From: Burkholderiales bacterium RIFCSPLOWO2_12_FULL_61_40
Lineage (GTDB): Bacteria > Pseudomonadota > Gammaproteobacteria > Burkholderiales > Burkholderiaceae_C
Length of the DNA stretch: 50,651 nucleotides
Assembly (NCBI GenBank): GCA_001770935.1
Contig: MESI01000112.1
Location: forward strand, 1 to 50,651
Reading direction: 5' to 3'
In this document: one piece after another, positions 36,317 through 44,991 of the stretch
Position numbering within the stretch: position 1 is the first letter of the stretch
Layout: every line of letters starts with the position of its first letter
Position numbers and translations under genes: made by a program
The notes under the pieces: model-generated
What the model saw: only the letters and a program-made list of their open reading frames with translations
Databases searched by the model: none
What the model was told of the DNA's origin: nothing

Positions 36317-36679
36317 TTAGCAGCACTTGCCACCGGAGCAGCAGTTACCGGAACTTGGTTCTTGCGGTGCGGGCAAGGCAATCCCCGCCCACCGGGCCAA
36401 TTCAATGCGGGTGGGGTACCGGCCTGCGAGGGCGATTTCGTCGTCCAGCAGTGTCAAAGGCAATGCCTCTTGCCCGGAGCGCTCCAGCATGCCTTTGACC
36501 ACCGCGCGTGCGGCGAAGACCAGCGGTTGTTGCGACAGATTGAAGCGTTCAATGTGGGCGCCGTTTTGCCTGGCCCAGTCCACATCGGCGGCGAATTCGA
36601 CCAACTTTTGGTCCACCTCCACCCCGCACACGCCCGAACTGCAGCACATGGCAGGGTCGAAAATTTCAATCTTTTTCAT
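36317..36679 (-). CDS. arsD: Arsenic metallochaperone ArsD
   Basis: The 120-residue protein starts at the second of two adjacent ATGs, six bases from AAAGGAG; the first is at 36682. It has vicinal cysteines C12-C13 with C18 (FDPAMCCSSGVCG), which bind As(III), and two further cysteine pairs at the C-terminus (GNCCSGGKCC). The body (ALPLTLLDDEIALAGRYPTRIEL) is typical of ArsD. It hands arsenite to ArsA, encoded immediately downstream. No arsR is found next to it. Confidence 0.95.
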   Translation of the reverse strand: MKKIEIFDPAMCCSSGVCGVEVDQKLVEFAADVDWARQNGAHIERFNLSQQPLVFAARAVVKGMLERSGQEALPLTLLDDEIALAGRYPTRIELARWAGIALPAPQEPSSGNCCSGGKCC

Positions 36680-36838
36680 CATTGACTCCTTTGGTTTGGG
36701 ATACGCATCATGCCGGAATCGACGCACCGATTCGGTCCAACGCAAGTTCACACAAACGGGTCACCAACCATGCGTTGTGAGAAACACCGGTGTATTCAGT
36801 TATTGAAATAACGCACTTATAAGCAGAAAAATAGACTC

Positions 36839-36905
36839 AATTTGCTACCAAATTCATAGCTTCTTGCGCAGAATATTAGAGGGCTATAGGCTATAAATGC
36901 ACTTA
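36839..36905 (+). repeat. Dispersed Comamonadaceae-type repeat, copy C
   Basis: The sequence runs from AATTTGCTACC through ATTCATAGCTTCTTGCGCA and AGGGCTATAGGCT to AAATGCACTT. It matches the copies at 46469-46574, 47328-47434 and (inverted) 50231-50296 in the same order of blocks with a variable middle. It sits in the divergent region between arsD and the response regulator's 3' end. Confidence 0.7.
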
Positions 36906-36928
36906 TATACTGGAAATTAATAAGTGCA
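36898..36928. promoter_or_regulatory. Inverted repeat upstream of arsD
   Basis: TGCACTTAT (36898-36906) and ATAAGTGCA (36920-36928) form a perfect 9-bp inverted repeat with a 13-base spacer in AT-rich DNA. A third ACTTATAA string lies at about 36815. It could be a regulator site for the ars genes or a terminator-like structure after the response regulator gene. ArsR sites usually have a shorter spacer, so the role is open. Confidence 0.35.
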
Positions 36929-36963
36929 TATTTGGAATATTTTAAGTTCAGCCACGGCCCATG

Positions 36964-37701
36964 TCAGAGGGGTGCAGGGGCTGAAGACCTGGCCAAATTC
37001 TTCACAATCAGCACAAAGCCGAGCTGGTAACCGCGGCCGCGCACCGCCCGGATATCGAAGCCGCTGCCGATGTGCGGCCCGAGCTTGGTGCGCAAACGGC
37101 TGATCAGCACCTCCAGCCGGGCTTTGTTGATTTTTTCGGATTGCGCCGCGTCACCGAAGTGCGACAACAGTGCCGCGTGGTCCAGAAATTGCCCATTGAC
37201 CGCCAGCTCTTGCAGCAGCCGCGCTTCGGTGCCCGTGAGTTCAATGCGACCGCCCTGGGGGGAGTGCAGCAGGAGTCCGGCCATGTCCAGCTGCCACTGC
37301 AGCGGGCCGGTCCCGGCGCCCAGGCGGGCGAAGAGATTTTTGACCACGGCCACCAGTTCGTCGGGCCGGGTGGGCTTGGTCAGGTACACATCCGCGCCGG
37401 TGGCGTAGCCTTCGAGGCGATCCGTGCTACGGACCCGGGCTGTCAGCAAGATGATGCCCACGGTGGGCAAGGCGCGGCGGATGCGCCGCGTGATGCTGAT
37501 GCCGTCTTCTTCCGGCAAGTTGAGGTCCAGAATCAGGATGTCGACGGGCTGCGCAAGAATGGCCCGGTTCAACTCCTCGCCGCTGCCGACGCCGCGCACG
37601 GCAAAGCCCTCTTCCGACAAAAAAAGCACCAGTTCATCGCGCAGTGTTTCGTTGTCTTCCACCACGATCACCGCGGGGATTTTTGCACCGTCCAGGTTCA
37701 T
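36964..37701 (-). CDS. Response regulator, OmpR/PhoB type
   Basis: The 245-residue protein has a receiver domain (VIVVEDNETLRDELV with the acidic pocket, phosphoacceptor D in DILILDLNLPEEDG near residue 58, lysine in VYLTKPTRPDEL). It is followed by a winged-helix effector with TGTEARLLQELA and the terminal IRAVRGRGYQL strand. It starts at ATG 37701 and overlaps the sensor kinase stop codon (ATGA), so the two are co-translated. Its likely targets are the divergently transcribed secretin/lectin genes. An internal 40-bp piece (37365-37404) is repeated near arsA. Confidence 0.93.
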   Translation of the reverse strand: MNLDGAKIPAVIVVEDNETLRDELVLFLSEEGFAVRGVGSGEELNRAILAQPVDILILDLNLPEEDGISITRRIRRALPTVGIILLTARVRSTDRLEGYATGADVYLTKPTRPDELVAVVKNLFARLGAGTGPLQWQLDMAGLLLHSPQGGRIELTGTEARLLQELAVNGQFLDHAALLSHFGDAAQSEKINKARLEVLISRLRTKLGPHIGSGFDIRAVRGRGYQLGFVLIVKNLARSSAPAPL

Positions 37702-39515
37702 GCCAACTCCAGGAAAAAACTGAAACCCACCCGCCCAGGGTCCGCCTTGAATTGCAGCTCCGAGCCGAGTTGCCGGGCCAGCGCCTGGGCCAGCCACAGG
37801 CCCAAACCGGCCCCCACCTGGCGCCTGGCGCCTTCTGCCCGGTAGTAGCGGGTGAAGACGTGCGCAGGGTCGGGCATGCCTGCCGCCCCCACCGCATTGG
37901 AGATGCACACGCTGACGCCAGCCACGTGGGCGCCAGCCGTATGGTCAAACTGGAGTGTGACCGGGCTGTCGGGCGGTGAGTATTTGAGCGCATTGCTCAG
38001 CAGGTTGAGCAGAATCAGGCGCAGGTACTGCGCGTCTGAAAACACCGTGTGCTGCGCTGGCGCCGACAGCGTGATGCGGTCGGTGCCCATGGTTTGCAGC
38101 ACATCGGCGGCCAGCGTCTCCAGGCACAGTGATTCTTTGTGCATATGCATCGCACCCTGGTCGATCTGGTCGGCCGAGGCGCAGCGCTCCACCAGGGCAT
38201 TGAGGTCGTCCACTGCACGGTTGATGTTCTTGACGCGTGTGGCATCGCCACTGTCCGGGAGCAAATGGCGACCCAGCGAGGTGGCCGCCAGCTGGATGAT
38301 GGCCAGCGGCGTTTTCAGCTCGTGCATCAGCATGGTCATAAAACGTTCCTGGGTTTGGCGGCGCTGGGTTTCGGACTCGGCCAGCTTGCGCGCCACGGCT
38401 TCGTTCATCATGGAGGTTTGGAGTTGGCTTTGTTTCTCCCGGTCGATCAGCCACAGGGTGACAGAGACAAAACCCACGGCAAAAATGAGCCTGAAAGAGA
38501 GCAGACTCACCAGAGACTCCACCGCCGACACCAGGGCATGCAGGGTTAAAAACCAGCGCAGGCCCAGCACCATGGCGACACACAGGAGGGTGCCGATCAG
38601 CCAGGTGCTGCGTTTTTGGCGATAGAAAACTGCAATGGTCAAGAGCAAGCCAAACACGCTGGCCACCAAGCCCACAATCGAGCTGCCTTGCATGGTGCGC
38701 TGGCGGTCCAGCACGAAAAACAAAAGAAACAAAACACCATACAGAATGCCCAAGACGGTGAACACGTGTTGGCCCCAGCGCGGCAAACCAAAACGCTGCA
38801 GCACCAGGCAGACACACAGAAATCCCGTAAAAATATTGACCATGCCCAACAGGAAAATGGCCGTACTGCCGCTGGCCCAATGCACCGGGCCGAAGAATTC
38901 CGACAGGTAGCCCATCCACCCCAGAAAGGATGCCACAACCACGCTGAAGTTGAGCAAAAAAGCCAGGTGCAGCATCTGCCGACGCGTCATGAGCAAGACC
39001 AGCAGCCAGACCAGCAGGGGGGCGTAGCAGGCCAGTACCACCCCCAGAATAAAACCGCGCGTGCTGTCGTCTTGTTGCGCTTGCTCGGCACTGAAAACCA
39101 GGGGCTGCAGCAGCATCGGCCCACTGGTTCTGATGCGCAGGTAGTAGAGGTTGGGGCCGGGCAGGGCGTCCATCCAGGTCGCGTGGCCCGTGAGCCGAAG
39201 CCCCTCATCTGGCAGCAGCGCTGAATAGAGCGTGACCTCTTCCAGCTGGGCTGGAAAAACGCGCAAGCGCAGGTGCTGCGCGTCGGGTGGCGCATCCACG
39301 CGCAGCCGCACCCAAAGCGCAGCACGGGTATACCCTTGGCTGATGATGTTTCCGGCCACCGAAAACTCGGCCTGTCTCACCTGCCCGAGCGTCAAGGTGC
39401 CGTAGGGGTCTTCAAAAATGGCGCGCTCTGCAATCAGGTCCTGCGCCGCCACGGGCAGGCAGGCCAAGCCCAGCGCCAGGCGGATGAAAAACCACAGTGT
39501 CAGTCGTGCAAGCAT
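37698..39515 (-). CDS. Sensor histidine kinase with 7TM-DISM input domain
   Basis: The 605-residue protein has a signal peptide, then an extracellular beta-sandwich of the 7TMR-DISMED2 type (about residues 30-150: ALWVRLRVDAPPDAQHLRLRV, LPGPNLYYLRIRTSGP). Seven membrane helices follow (about residues 155-365), then the kinase core with H-box MLMHELKTPLAI, N-box LLNLLSNALKYSP and the G-box region GAGLGLWLAQALA. DISM domains are thought to bind carbohydrates or lipids outside the cell. It pairs with the response regulator overlapping its 3' end. The start at ATG 39515 leaves 110 bases to the divergent secretin gene. Confidence 0.9.
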   Translation of the reverse strand: MLARLTLWFFIRLALGLACLPVAAQDLIAERAIFEDPYGTLTLGQVRQAEFSVAGNIISQGYTRAALWVRLRVDAPPDAQHLRLRVFPAQLEEVTLYSALLPDEGLRLTGHATWMDALPGPNLYYLRIRTSGPMLLQPLVFSAEQAQQDDSTRGFILGVVLACYAPLLVWLLVLLMTRRQMLHLAFLLNFSVVVASFLGWMGYLSEFFGPVHWASGSTAIFLLGMVNIFTGFLCVCLVLQRFGLPRWGQHVFTVLGILYGVLFLLFFVLDRQRTMQGSSIVGLVASVFGLLLTIAVFYRQKRSTWLIGTLLCVAMVLGLRWFLTLHALVSAVESLVSLLSFRLIFAVGFVSVTLWLIDREKQSQLQTSMMNEAVARKLAESETQRRQTQERFMTMLMHELKTPLAIIQLAATSLGRHLLPDSGDATRVKNINRAVDDLNALVERCASADQIDQGAMHMHKESLCLETLAADVLQTMGTDRITLSAPAQHTVFSDAQYLRLILLNLLSNALKYSPPDSPVTLQFDHTAGAHVAGVSVCISNAVGAAGMPDPAHVFTRYYRAEGARRQVGAGLGLWLAQALARQLGSELQFKADPGRVGFSFFLELA

Positions 39516-39557
39516 GGCCGCATGTTAGCCCGTTGCTTTGCGTCGGCCATGCAAGCT

Positions 39558-39573
39558 TTGGCAAGCTTCGTGC
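39558..39573 (+). promoter_or_regulatory. Sigma-54-type promoter candidate for the secretin cluster
   Basis: TTGGCAAGCTTCGTGC places GG at 39560-39561 and GC at 39572-39573, the -24/-12 spacing of sigma-54 promoters, about 50 bases before the secretin start codon. The adjacent response regulator is not of the NtrC type, so an activator would have to come from elsewhere. The match is short and could be chance. Confidence 0.3.
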
Positions 39574-39625
39574 GCACAATCCTGCTACGCTTGCACCGCC
39601 ATTGCACCAACTGTCTGGAACGCCC

Positions 39626-41425
39626 ATGAAACGCATGTACTGCTTCGGAAAGCTCACTGTCTGCCTCGCTGTGATGCTCTGCTTTTCGTCGCTGTCGTGG
39701 GCTCAGGCACAGGAAAAGTCCTTTGCGGAAATGGTCAACAAGTTCGCTCTGATTCCTGCGGGCGAGCCCGAATCGGAGATGCTGGCAAAGGCTGCCGTTG
39801 CGGTGAACTTCATCAAGCGCATGGAATTGCCGCAGGCCAGCAAAGCCATCAACGAGGCTTTGCAACTGGACGCCCGCAACACCTATCTGCATTTTTTCAA
39901 CGGTTTCGTTTACCACCTGCAGGCCCGGCAAGGGGACACCCAAAAGAACGAAATGGCCGTGGAGGGCTACCAGCAGGCGCTGCGGATCGACCCTAGCAAC
40001 TGGATTGCACAGGAGTTTCTGGGGCTGGCGTACATAGACCTTAAAAAATTCGACCTGGCCAAAAGCCAGTTTGCTGATGTGCTCCTCCTGTCTCCCGACA
40101 GCACCGTTTCCATCTACGGGCTGATGGTGGCCTCTTACATGACGGGTGACCCCGTCACGGCCTGCGCCATGGCCGACCAGTTCAGCAAGTCATCCCCTGA
40201 ACCGCACGCCGGGTTCATCCGGTCCAGCGTTTCCGTGTACGCCTCCTGTGGAGACTTTGACAAGGCCGACCGGATGCGGCTGGCGCTGGGCCCGCTCAAC
40301 CGTGAAGGGGTGAATGTGCACAACGTGGACCGGCGCCTGGCCCAATGGAAAACTTTTTATCGCACGCGCCAGCCATCCGATCAGCTGGAGGACATCGTGG
40401 TCAGCCAAGCCTCCCCAAGTGCCGCAGACCCAGGGGGTGCACGCGCACCCGAGGAGGTGAATGACGGTTCCCCCCGCATGGTGCTGGTCGATGTGGTCAT
40501 GGTGTCGACCGAGGAATCCATCTCCACCTCCAAAGGGATCAACCTGCTCAATGCATTGACCCTGCAGCTTGGCGCAGCCAACGGCGTGGCGGCGTACACC
40601 GAGAACTTTAGCTACAACACGGGAACGGGCGACGCCAGCACGGCCATCACCCGGGCGGTGAGTATTCCGGCACTGGCCTATTCCCTGAACATCGCCAACG
40701 CCAACAACAGCCTCAACGAAGTGCTGGCGCGGCCCACCCTGGCGGCGATCGAGGGCATGCCCTCGGAGTTTTTCTCGGGCACCAACCTGAATGCCGCTGT
40801 CACCACGACCAGCACCCTGGGCAACGCGGCGATTCCCCTGGAGAAGCGCTATGGCGTTCGGCTTGCGGTGACGCCCGCTTTCCTGGCCAATGGCAAGGTC
40901 CAGCTCAAGGTGGACGCATCGCGCACTTTTTTGAACCCGGACACGGAGCGGGAAGGTTTTACCTACCGACTCGAAATTTCCGAAACCACGGCCAACGCCA
41001 ATGTGGTCATGCAACTGGGCGATACCCTGGTGCTCAGCGGTTTGAGCGAAAAGGAGTCGTCCAAGTCGCGCACCGGTGTGCCGGGCTTGCAGGATGTGCC
41101 GGTGGTCCAGTACCTTTTTTCCAACCAGAAGAAGAACGACTTCCAGCGTTCGGTGCTGATCCTTATCACCCCGCGCACGCCGATGTATACCTCCCACTCC
41201 GGGCGGGGGCAAAGCCCGGCCGCGGCCGAACATATGAAAGCACTGCGGGAACAGTTTGGTTTTGCCGGGAAAAGCCCGACCAACATCGAATCCATCTTCA
41301 ATCACCTGAAAACGACCGAGCTGTTTCGCGAGTTCCGCCAGGGCGATGTGTCCCTGGAGCGCTGGGACCGGATGCACAGCACGGGCGACCGCTTGCGCCA
41401 GGCCCTTGAATTTCTCTACTACTAA
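39626..41425 (+). CDS. TPR-secretin fusion protein (outer-membrane pore candidate)
   Basis: The 599-residue protein starts MKRMYCFGKL with a signal peptide ending near SSLSWAQA. Residues about 60-250 form tetratricopeptide-like helices (ALQLDARNTYLHFFNGFVYHL, IDPSNWIAQEFLGLAYIDL). Residues about 290-520 are a secretin domain: VLARPTLAAIEGMPSEFFSG, RYGVRLAVTPAFLANGKVQLKVDASRTF, LVLSGLSEKESSKSRTGVPGLQDVPVVQYLF and VLILITPRTP. Known secretins form outer-membrane channels for type II/III secretion or pili, but no other secretion genes are present. TPRs in place of the usual N-domains are unusual. The next two genes encode exported proteins and may be its substrates. Confidence 0.85.
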   Translation: MKRMYCFGKLTVCLAVMLCFSSLSWAQAQEKSFAEMVNKFALIPAGEPESEMLAKAAVAVNFIKRMELPQASKAINEALQLDARNTYLHFFNGFVYHLQARQGDTQKNEMAVEGYQQALRIDPSNWIAQEFLGLAYIDLKKFDLAKSQFADVLLLSPDSTVSIYGLMVASYMTGDPVTACAMADQFSKSSPEPHAGFIRSSVSVYASCGDFDKADRMRLALGPLNREGVNVHNVDRRLAQWKTFYRTRQPSDQLEDIVVSQASPSAADPGGARAPEEVNDGSPRMVLVDVVMVSTEESISTSKGINLLNALTLQLGAANGVAAYTENFSYNTGTGDASTAITRAVSIPALAYSLNIANANNSLNEVLARPTLAAIEGMPSEFFSGTNLNAAVTTTSTLGNAAIPLEKRYGVRLAVTPAFLANGKVQLKVDASRTFLNPDTEREGFTYRLEISETTANANVVMQLGDTLVLSGLSEKESSKSRTGVPGLQDVPVVQYLFSNQKKNDFQRSVLILITPRTPMYTSHSGRGQSPAAAEHMKALREQFGFAGKSPTNIESIFNHLKTTELFREFRQGDVSLERWDRMHSTGDRLRQALEFLYY

Positions 41426-41464
41426 GCAAGGGCCGTTGGGCCAACCCATTTGAAAGGGCTACTT

Positions 41465-42962
41465 ATGAACAGACTTTGGAACAAGGCGGGTTTGGCATTT
41501 TTCAGCGCGCTGGCGCTGCACCTGCCCGCGCAGGCGCAGACCGAGCCCGCCATACCGGCGGGCCTGCAAAAGCGCCCAGTGGGGCCATGGACTTGCTGAA
41601 CGCCAAATTCGGCCTGGCCGCGAAGGTGCTTACCCTGGAAGACTACGTGAATGTGGGCCTGTCGATGGCCACCCCCCAGGCACCCGGGGCAGCTTCGTCA
41701 AGGACATCAAAAAGTACGAGAACAAGCTCCTGCTGGCCACCAAGCCGCTCTCGGTGTTCAAGCTGAAAAACCCCGAGGCCATGCCCGCTGAGTACAAGTT
41801 TGGCGACCCGACCAAACCCTTTCCCGCGCCTAAGGCCTTCAACGTGCTGCTGCTCGGGCCGCTGTCCAGCGAGGGGGGCACCAGCGGCCCGCTGCTGCGG
41901 GTCTTTGACGATGTGGTGGTGCTGGGCCAGAAGATCGGAAAAATGAAGGTCATCATGGGAACCGGTGGCATGCGCGGCGATGTGAGTGCCGACCTGATTT
42001 TCAAGATGGGTCCGCTGGGCAAGCTGGGCGTGAAGATGGCCACCCACGTCGAGATCAACCAGGACCGCCAGATTGTTGAAATGAAAGGCAATTTCCTGGG
42101 GCGTGTGCTGGAGGTGAGCCTGAACGGCGCCAGCGTGGCGGTGCGCAGCCCGGCCACCTGCGCCACACCCTTCGCGATTTCCATCGACGCGCAGATCACG
42201 GCCGAAACGGATGACGGCGGGCTGGACCTGGCCAAGCTGCTCGATGCATCGGCCGGGGCGAATGTTGACCCCTCCAAGCTGCAGGGCTGCATTGGTGAGG
42301 ATCTCAAAAAGGCGCTGAAATGGGTGAGCACCACGGGCGGCGCCCTCGGGGGGTATTCGGCCGGTGACGCGAGCAAGGCACTGAACAAGATCGAAGCCGA
42401 TGCCGCGGCGGCGGCCCAGGCCGAATACAACAAGGCAAAAAACGCCGCCCGCAACCTGGCGAACAGCTCCACCAACGAGGCCAACAATGCCTTCAAGAGC
42501 ATGGGGAACGCGTTCAAGGGCTTGGGCAAGAAAAAGCACAAAGACGGCCCGGACAAGCGGCTGGACCCCACAGTGTTCGACTGGGACTACTACTACGACA
42601 CCCGGGGTACCGCCTGGGGTACCACCGATTTGGTGACGCATTGGAGAAACGGCGGGTTTGACGAAGGGCGACGGGGCAGCTACGAATTCGACATCAATTT
42701 CTACAAACAGCACAATAACTTGAACAGCAGCAACTCAAATATTCTCAACCACTGGTTGGGCGATGGCATTAACCAATGCCTGCAAGCCAGCCCCGACTTC
42801 AGCCTGCGGGCGCTGATGAATCGTTACCCGGGACGCAACTGCCGCGATACCATGAATTGGTGGATCGAGAGCGGTGGCATGGACTCGGGCCTGGACGGCA
42901 CACCCCAGTCCATGTCTGCATTCCCTGGCAAGTTAAAACCCCTGAAAGGCTTCACACCATGA
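41465..42962 (+). pseudogene. Exported repeat-containing protein, apparently frameshifted twice
   Basis: The start MNRLWNKAGLAFFSALALHLPAQAQ is a clean signal peptide, but its frame stops at about 41600. The continuing sequence (MDLLNAKFGLAAKVLTLEDYV) is in the next frame, and from about 41690 on (FVKDIKKYENKLLLATKPL) in the third. Each step equals one missing base, near runs of G and C (CAGTGGGGCC; CCCCCCAGG/CCCGGGG). The long C-terminal part is intact: a beta-rich domain, an Ala/Asn-rich helix and three units of an FDWDYYY...HWRNGGFDEGRRGSYEFD type repeat. Sequencing error or true decay are both possible. The stop codon overlaps the start of the lectin gene. Confidence 0.7.
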
Positions 42963-44362
42963 TGAAAAAGAGACTCAACCCCGTAACCTGCTCTGTGCAT
43001 GTCTTGTTGGCATCCCTGGTGCTGACCGCAGGATTCAACGCCCAGGCCAAGGGAATCCTGCGCAGCATCAAGAACACGGGTAACAGCGCAGTGAAATCGA
43101 CCTCCGGCGCGGTGGCCCAGGGGGCCAATACGATTGCCTCCACTTCCGCCAACGAAATGAATGCGGTGTCTTCGGCCGCAAAGTCCACCTACGCCAGTAG
43201 CGCGCAGGAGGTGACGAACGGCTACAACGACGCCGTTTCGGCCTTGAACGCGGCCATGAACCAGGCGCTCTTGGCGGCCTACCGACAGGCGGGCAATGCC
43301 ATGCTCAATGCCAACCGCGACAAAGTGACCCGCATCGCCAACACCTTCAGAAACCTGGACGACGAAGGCCTGGCCGCCCTGAACCGCATCGTGGACGCCA
43401 TCACCAACCAGCAAATCAGCGACGCCGTCAACAGCGATATGCAGACTCTGGGCCGAAAGCTGAATTTGCAAAACATGGGCCAGCCCGGCAGCAACGTGCC
43501 CAATGCCCTGTCAAATTCCAACTTTGGCATTCAGGTGGATACCACCCTGGGACTGGGACTGGGACTGGGCTTTGGGCAGAGTTATGCGATCGGCATGAAT
43601 ATCGTTCCCACCAATGGGCGCTTCCGGCTGGCGCTGCTGCAGGGCAAGTCTATTTCGGCGGGCCTGCAGGCGGACGACTCGGTGGGGGTGAGTTTTTTCT
43701 GGAGCCCTGGGTCGATTGATGACTCCAACGGGAACTCGGTTGGCCTGGCCCTGGAGCTGGCGGCCGATGGTGGGGCAGCCGTGGGCATGTCCTGGCCCGC
43801 CGTCACCAACTACCGGGACCTGAGCAAGATCAGCCCCTATCCCGGTGTATCGATTGCGCTGGTGGGCGGGGACTCCATCAAGGTGGATCTGGTGGCGGGC
43901 TACACCAAGATTTTGAAAACATTCCAAATACCCCCGGCCCCCAGGTCGGGGTCCAAGTCCGCCGGTGGCGGTGGCGGCAGTGACTGGAACGACAGCGGCG
44001 CGTGTGCAGGCCAGCACGTCAATGGGTTCCGGCTGCGTTATGGCGGCAGTGTGGATGCGGTGCAGTTCAGCTACGGCTCCAAGGGGTGGGCGGCTTCGCA
44101 TGGCTATGCCAGCAACGCAGCCTGGCCGGTGGACGTGTCCCTGCCCACGGGGGAATACATCGTTCAGGTGGACTACGCCAGCGGGGGCCGCGTCGACAGC
44201 CTGAGCTTCACGACCAACCAGGGCCACACCTATGGCCCCTACGGTGGTGGGCGCAACAATGGTTCGTACACGGTGACTCCCGGCGAGCGGCTGGGGTGCA
44301 TGGCGGGGCGCGCGGGCTCCTCCGTGGATCAGCTCACTTTCTCGTCGACGGGGTCAAACTAA
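42959..44362 (+). CDS. Exported protein with a C-terminal jacalin-like lectin domain
   Basis: The 467-residue protein has a signal peptide (VLLASLVLTAGFNAQAKG). Next come a Ser/Ala/Asn-rich helical region (about residues 35-170) and a beta-rich domain with the glycine run TTLGLGLGLGFGQSYAIGMN. After a glycine linker, the last ~125 residues have the jacalin-like beta-prism pattern: VNGFRLRYGGSVDAVQFSYG, EYIVQVDYASGGRVDSLSFTTNQGHTYGPYGGG and AGRAGSSVDQLTFSS. Such domains bind carbohydrate. Its ATG overlaps the preceding gene's stop, so it belongs to the secretin operon, and I infer a surface or secreted sugar-binding protein. The second ATG (42962) is equally possible. Its 3' end overlaps the convergent methyltransferase gene by 29 bases. 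Confidence 0.78.
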   Translation: MMKKRLNPVTCSVHVLLASLVLTAGFNAQAKGILRSIKNTGNSAVKSTSGAVAQGANTIASTSANEMNAVSSAAKSTYASSAQEVTNGYNDAVSALNAAMNQALLAAYRQAGNAMLNANRDKVTRIANTFRNLDDEGLAALNRIVDAITNQQISDAVNSDMQTLGRKLNLQNMGQPGSNVPNALSNSNFGIQVDTTLGLGLGLGFGQSYAIGMNIVPTNGRFRLALLQGKSISAGLQADDSVGVSFFWSPGSIDDSNGNSVGLALELAADGGAAVGMSWPAVTNYRDLSKISPYPGVSIALVGGDSIKVDLVAGYTKILKTFQIPPAPRSGSKSAGGGGGSDWNDSGACAGQHVNGFRLRYGGSVDAVQFSYGSKGWAASHGYASNAAWPVDVSLPTGEYIVQVDYASGGRVDSLSFTTNQGHTYGPYGGGRNNGSYTVTPGERLGCMAGRAGSSVDQLTFSSTGSN

Positions 44363-44981
44363 GCACTCCGCTGGCGATATAGACACCGCCCATGAGGGTG
44401 GAATGCACCTCCATCTCGCCCACCTGTTCGGCCAGAAGGCTCCAGGGTTCGCCCAGGCCTTCGAGTGAGCTGACGGAGTGGGTGGCCGCCAACAGCACAA
44501 AGCAGTTGGTGGCCCAGGCCCAGGGGGACGCCCATTGCAGGCCCGCAGCCACCACATGGGCGCCGGGCTTGAGGCTGGCCACCACATTGCGGATGGCGTC
44601 GGGGTGGCGCAGGATGTCGTGGGTGAAATGAAACAGCGCCGCATCGGCCTTGACGGGAATGGCGGCGGATTCGGCCGGGGCGTTCAGCAGCGTCACATTG
44701 GTCCATTGGTGCTGGGCCACGCGGGCGCGGGCCTTGTTCAGCATTTCGGGGCACTGCTCGATACCCACAATGTGGCCGTGCGCGCCAATGGCCTGCTGCA
44801 GGGGTTCAAAACTCAGGCCGGTGCCGCAACCCACGTCCAATACGGTGTCGCCCGGTTGAAGGTTGAGCCGATCAATGGCCCTTTGGCGGATGGGCTCAAA
44901 CGCCGCCAGTTCGCGGTCATAAATATTGGCGCGCAGCCGGTACTGCCGGAGTGCCTTTTGACGGGTCTGGGTGTGTGGCAC
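44334..44981 (-). CDS. Class I SAM-dependent methyltransferase
   Basis: The 215-residue protein has the SAM-binding motif VLDVGCGTGLSFEPLQ (about residues 47-62), an acidic ribose-binding position in VGIEQCPEML, and the post-motif strand ALFHFTHDILRHPDA. It starts at a GTG (44981) with GGAGATGCC upstream. The substrate is unknown; the fold matches UbiE-like small-molecule methyltransferases. It lies 10 bases downstream of the universal stress protein gene, on the same strand. Confidence 0.82.
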   Translation of the reverse strand: MPHTQTRQKALRQYRLRANIYDRELAAFEPIRQRAIDRLNLQPGDTVLDVGCGTGLSFEPLQQAIGAHGHIVGIEQCPEMLNKARARVAQHQWTNVTLLNAPAESAAIPVKADAALFHFTHDILRHPDAIRNVVASLKPGAHVVAAGLQWASPWAWATNCFVLLAATHSVSSLEGLGEPWSLLAEQVGEMEVHSTLMGGVYIASGVLSLTPSTRK

Positions 44982-44991
44982 GGCATCTCCA

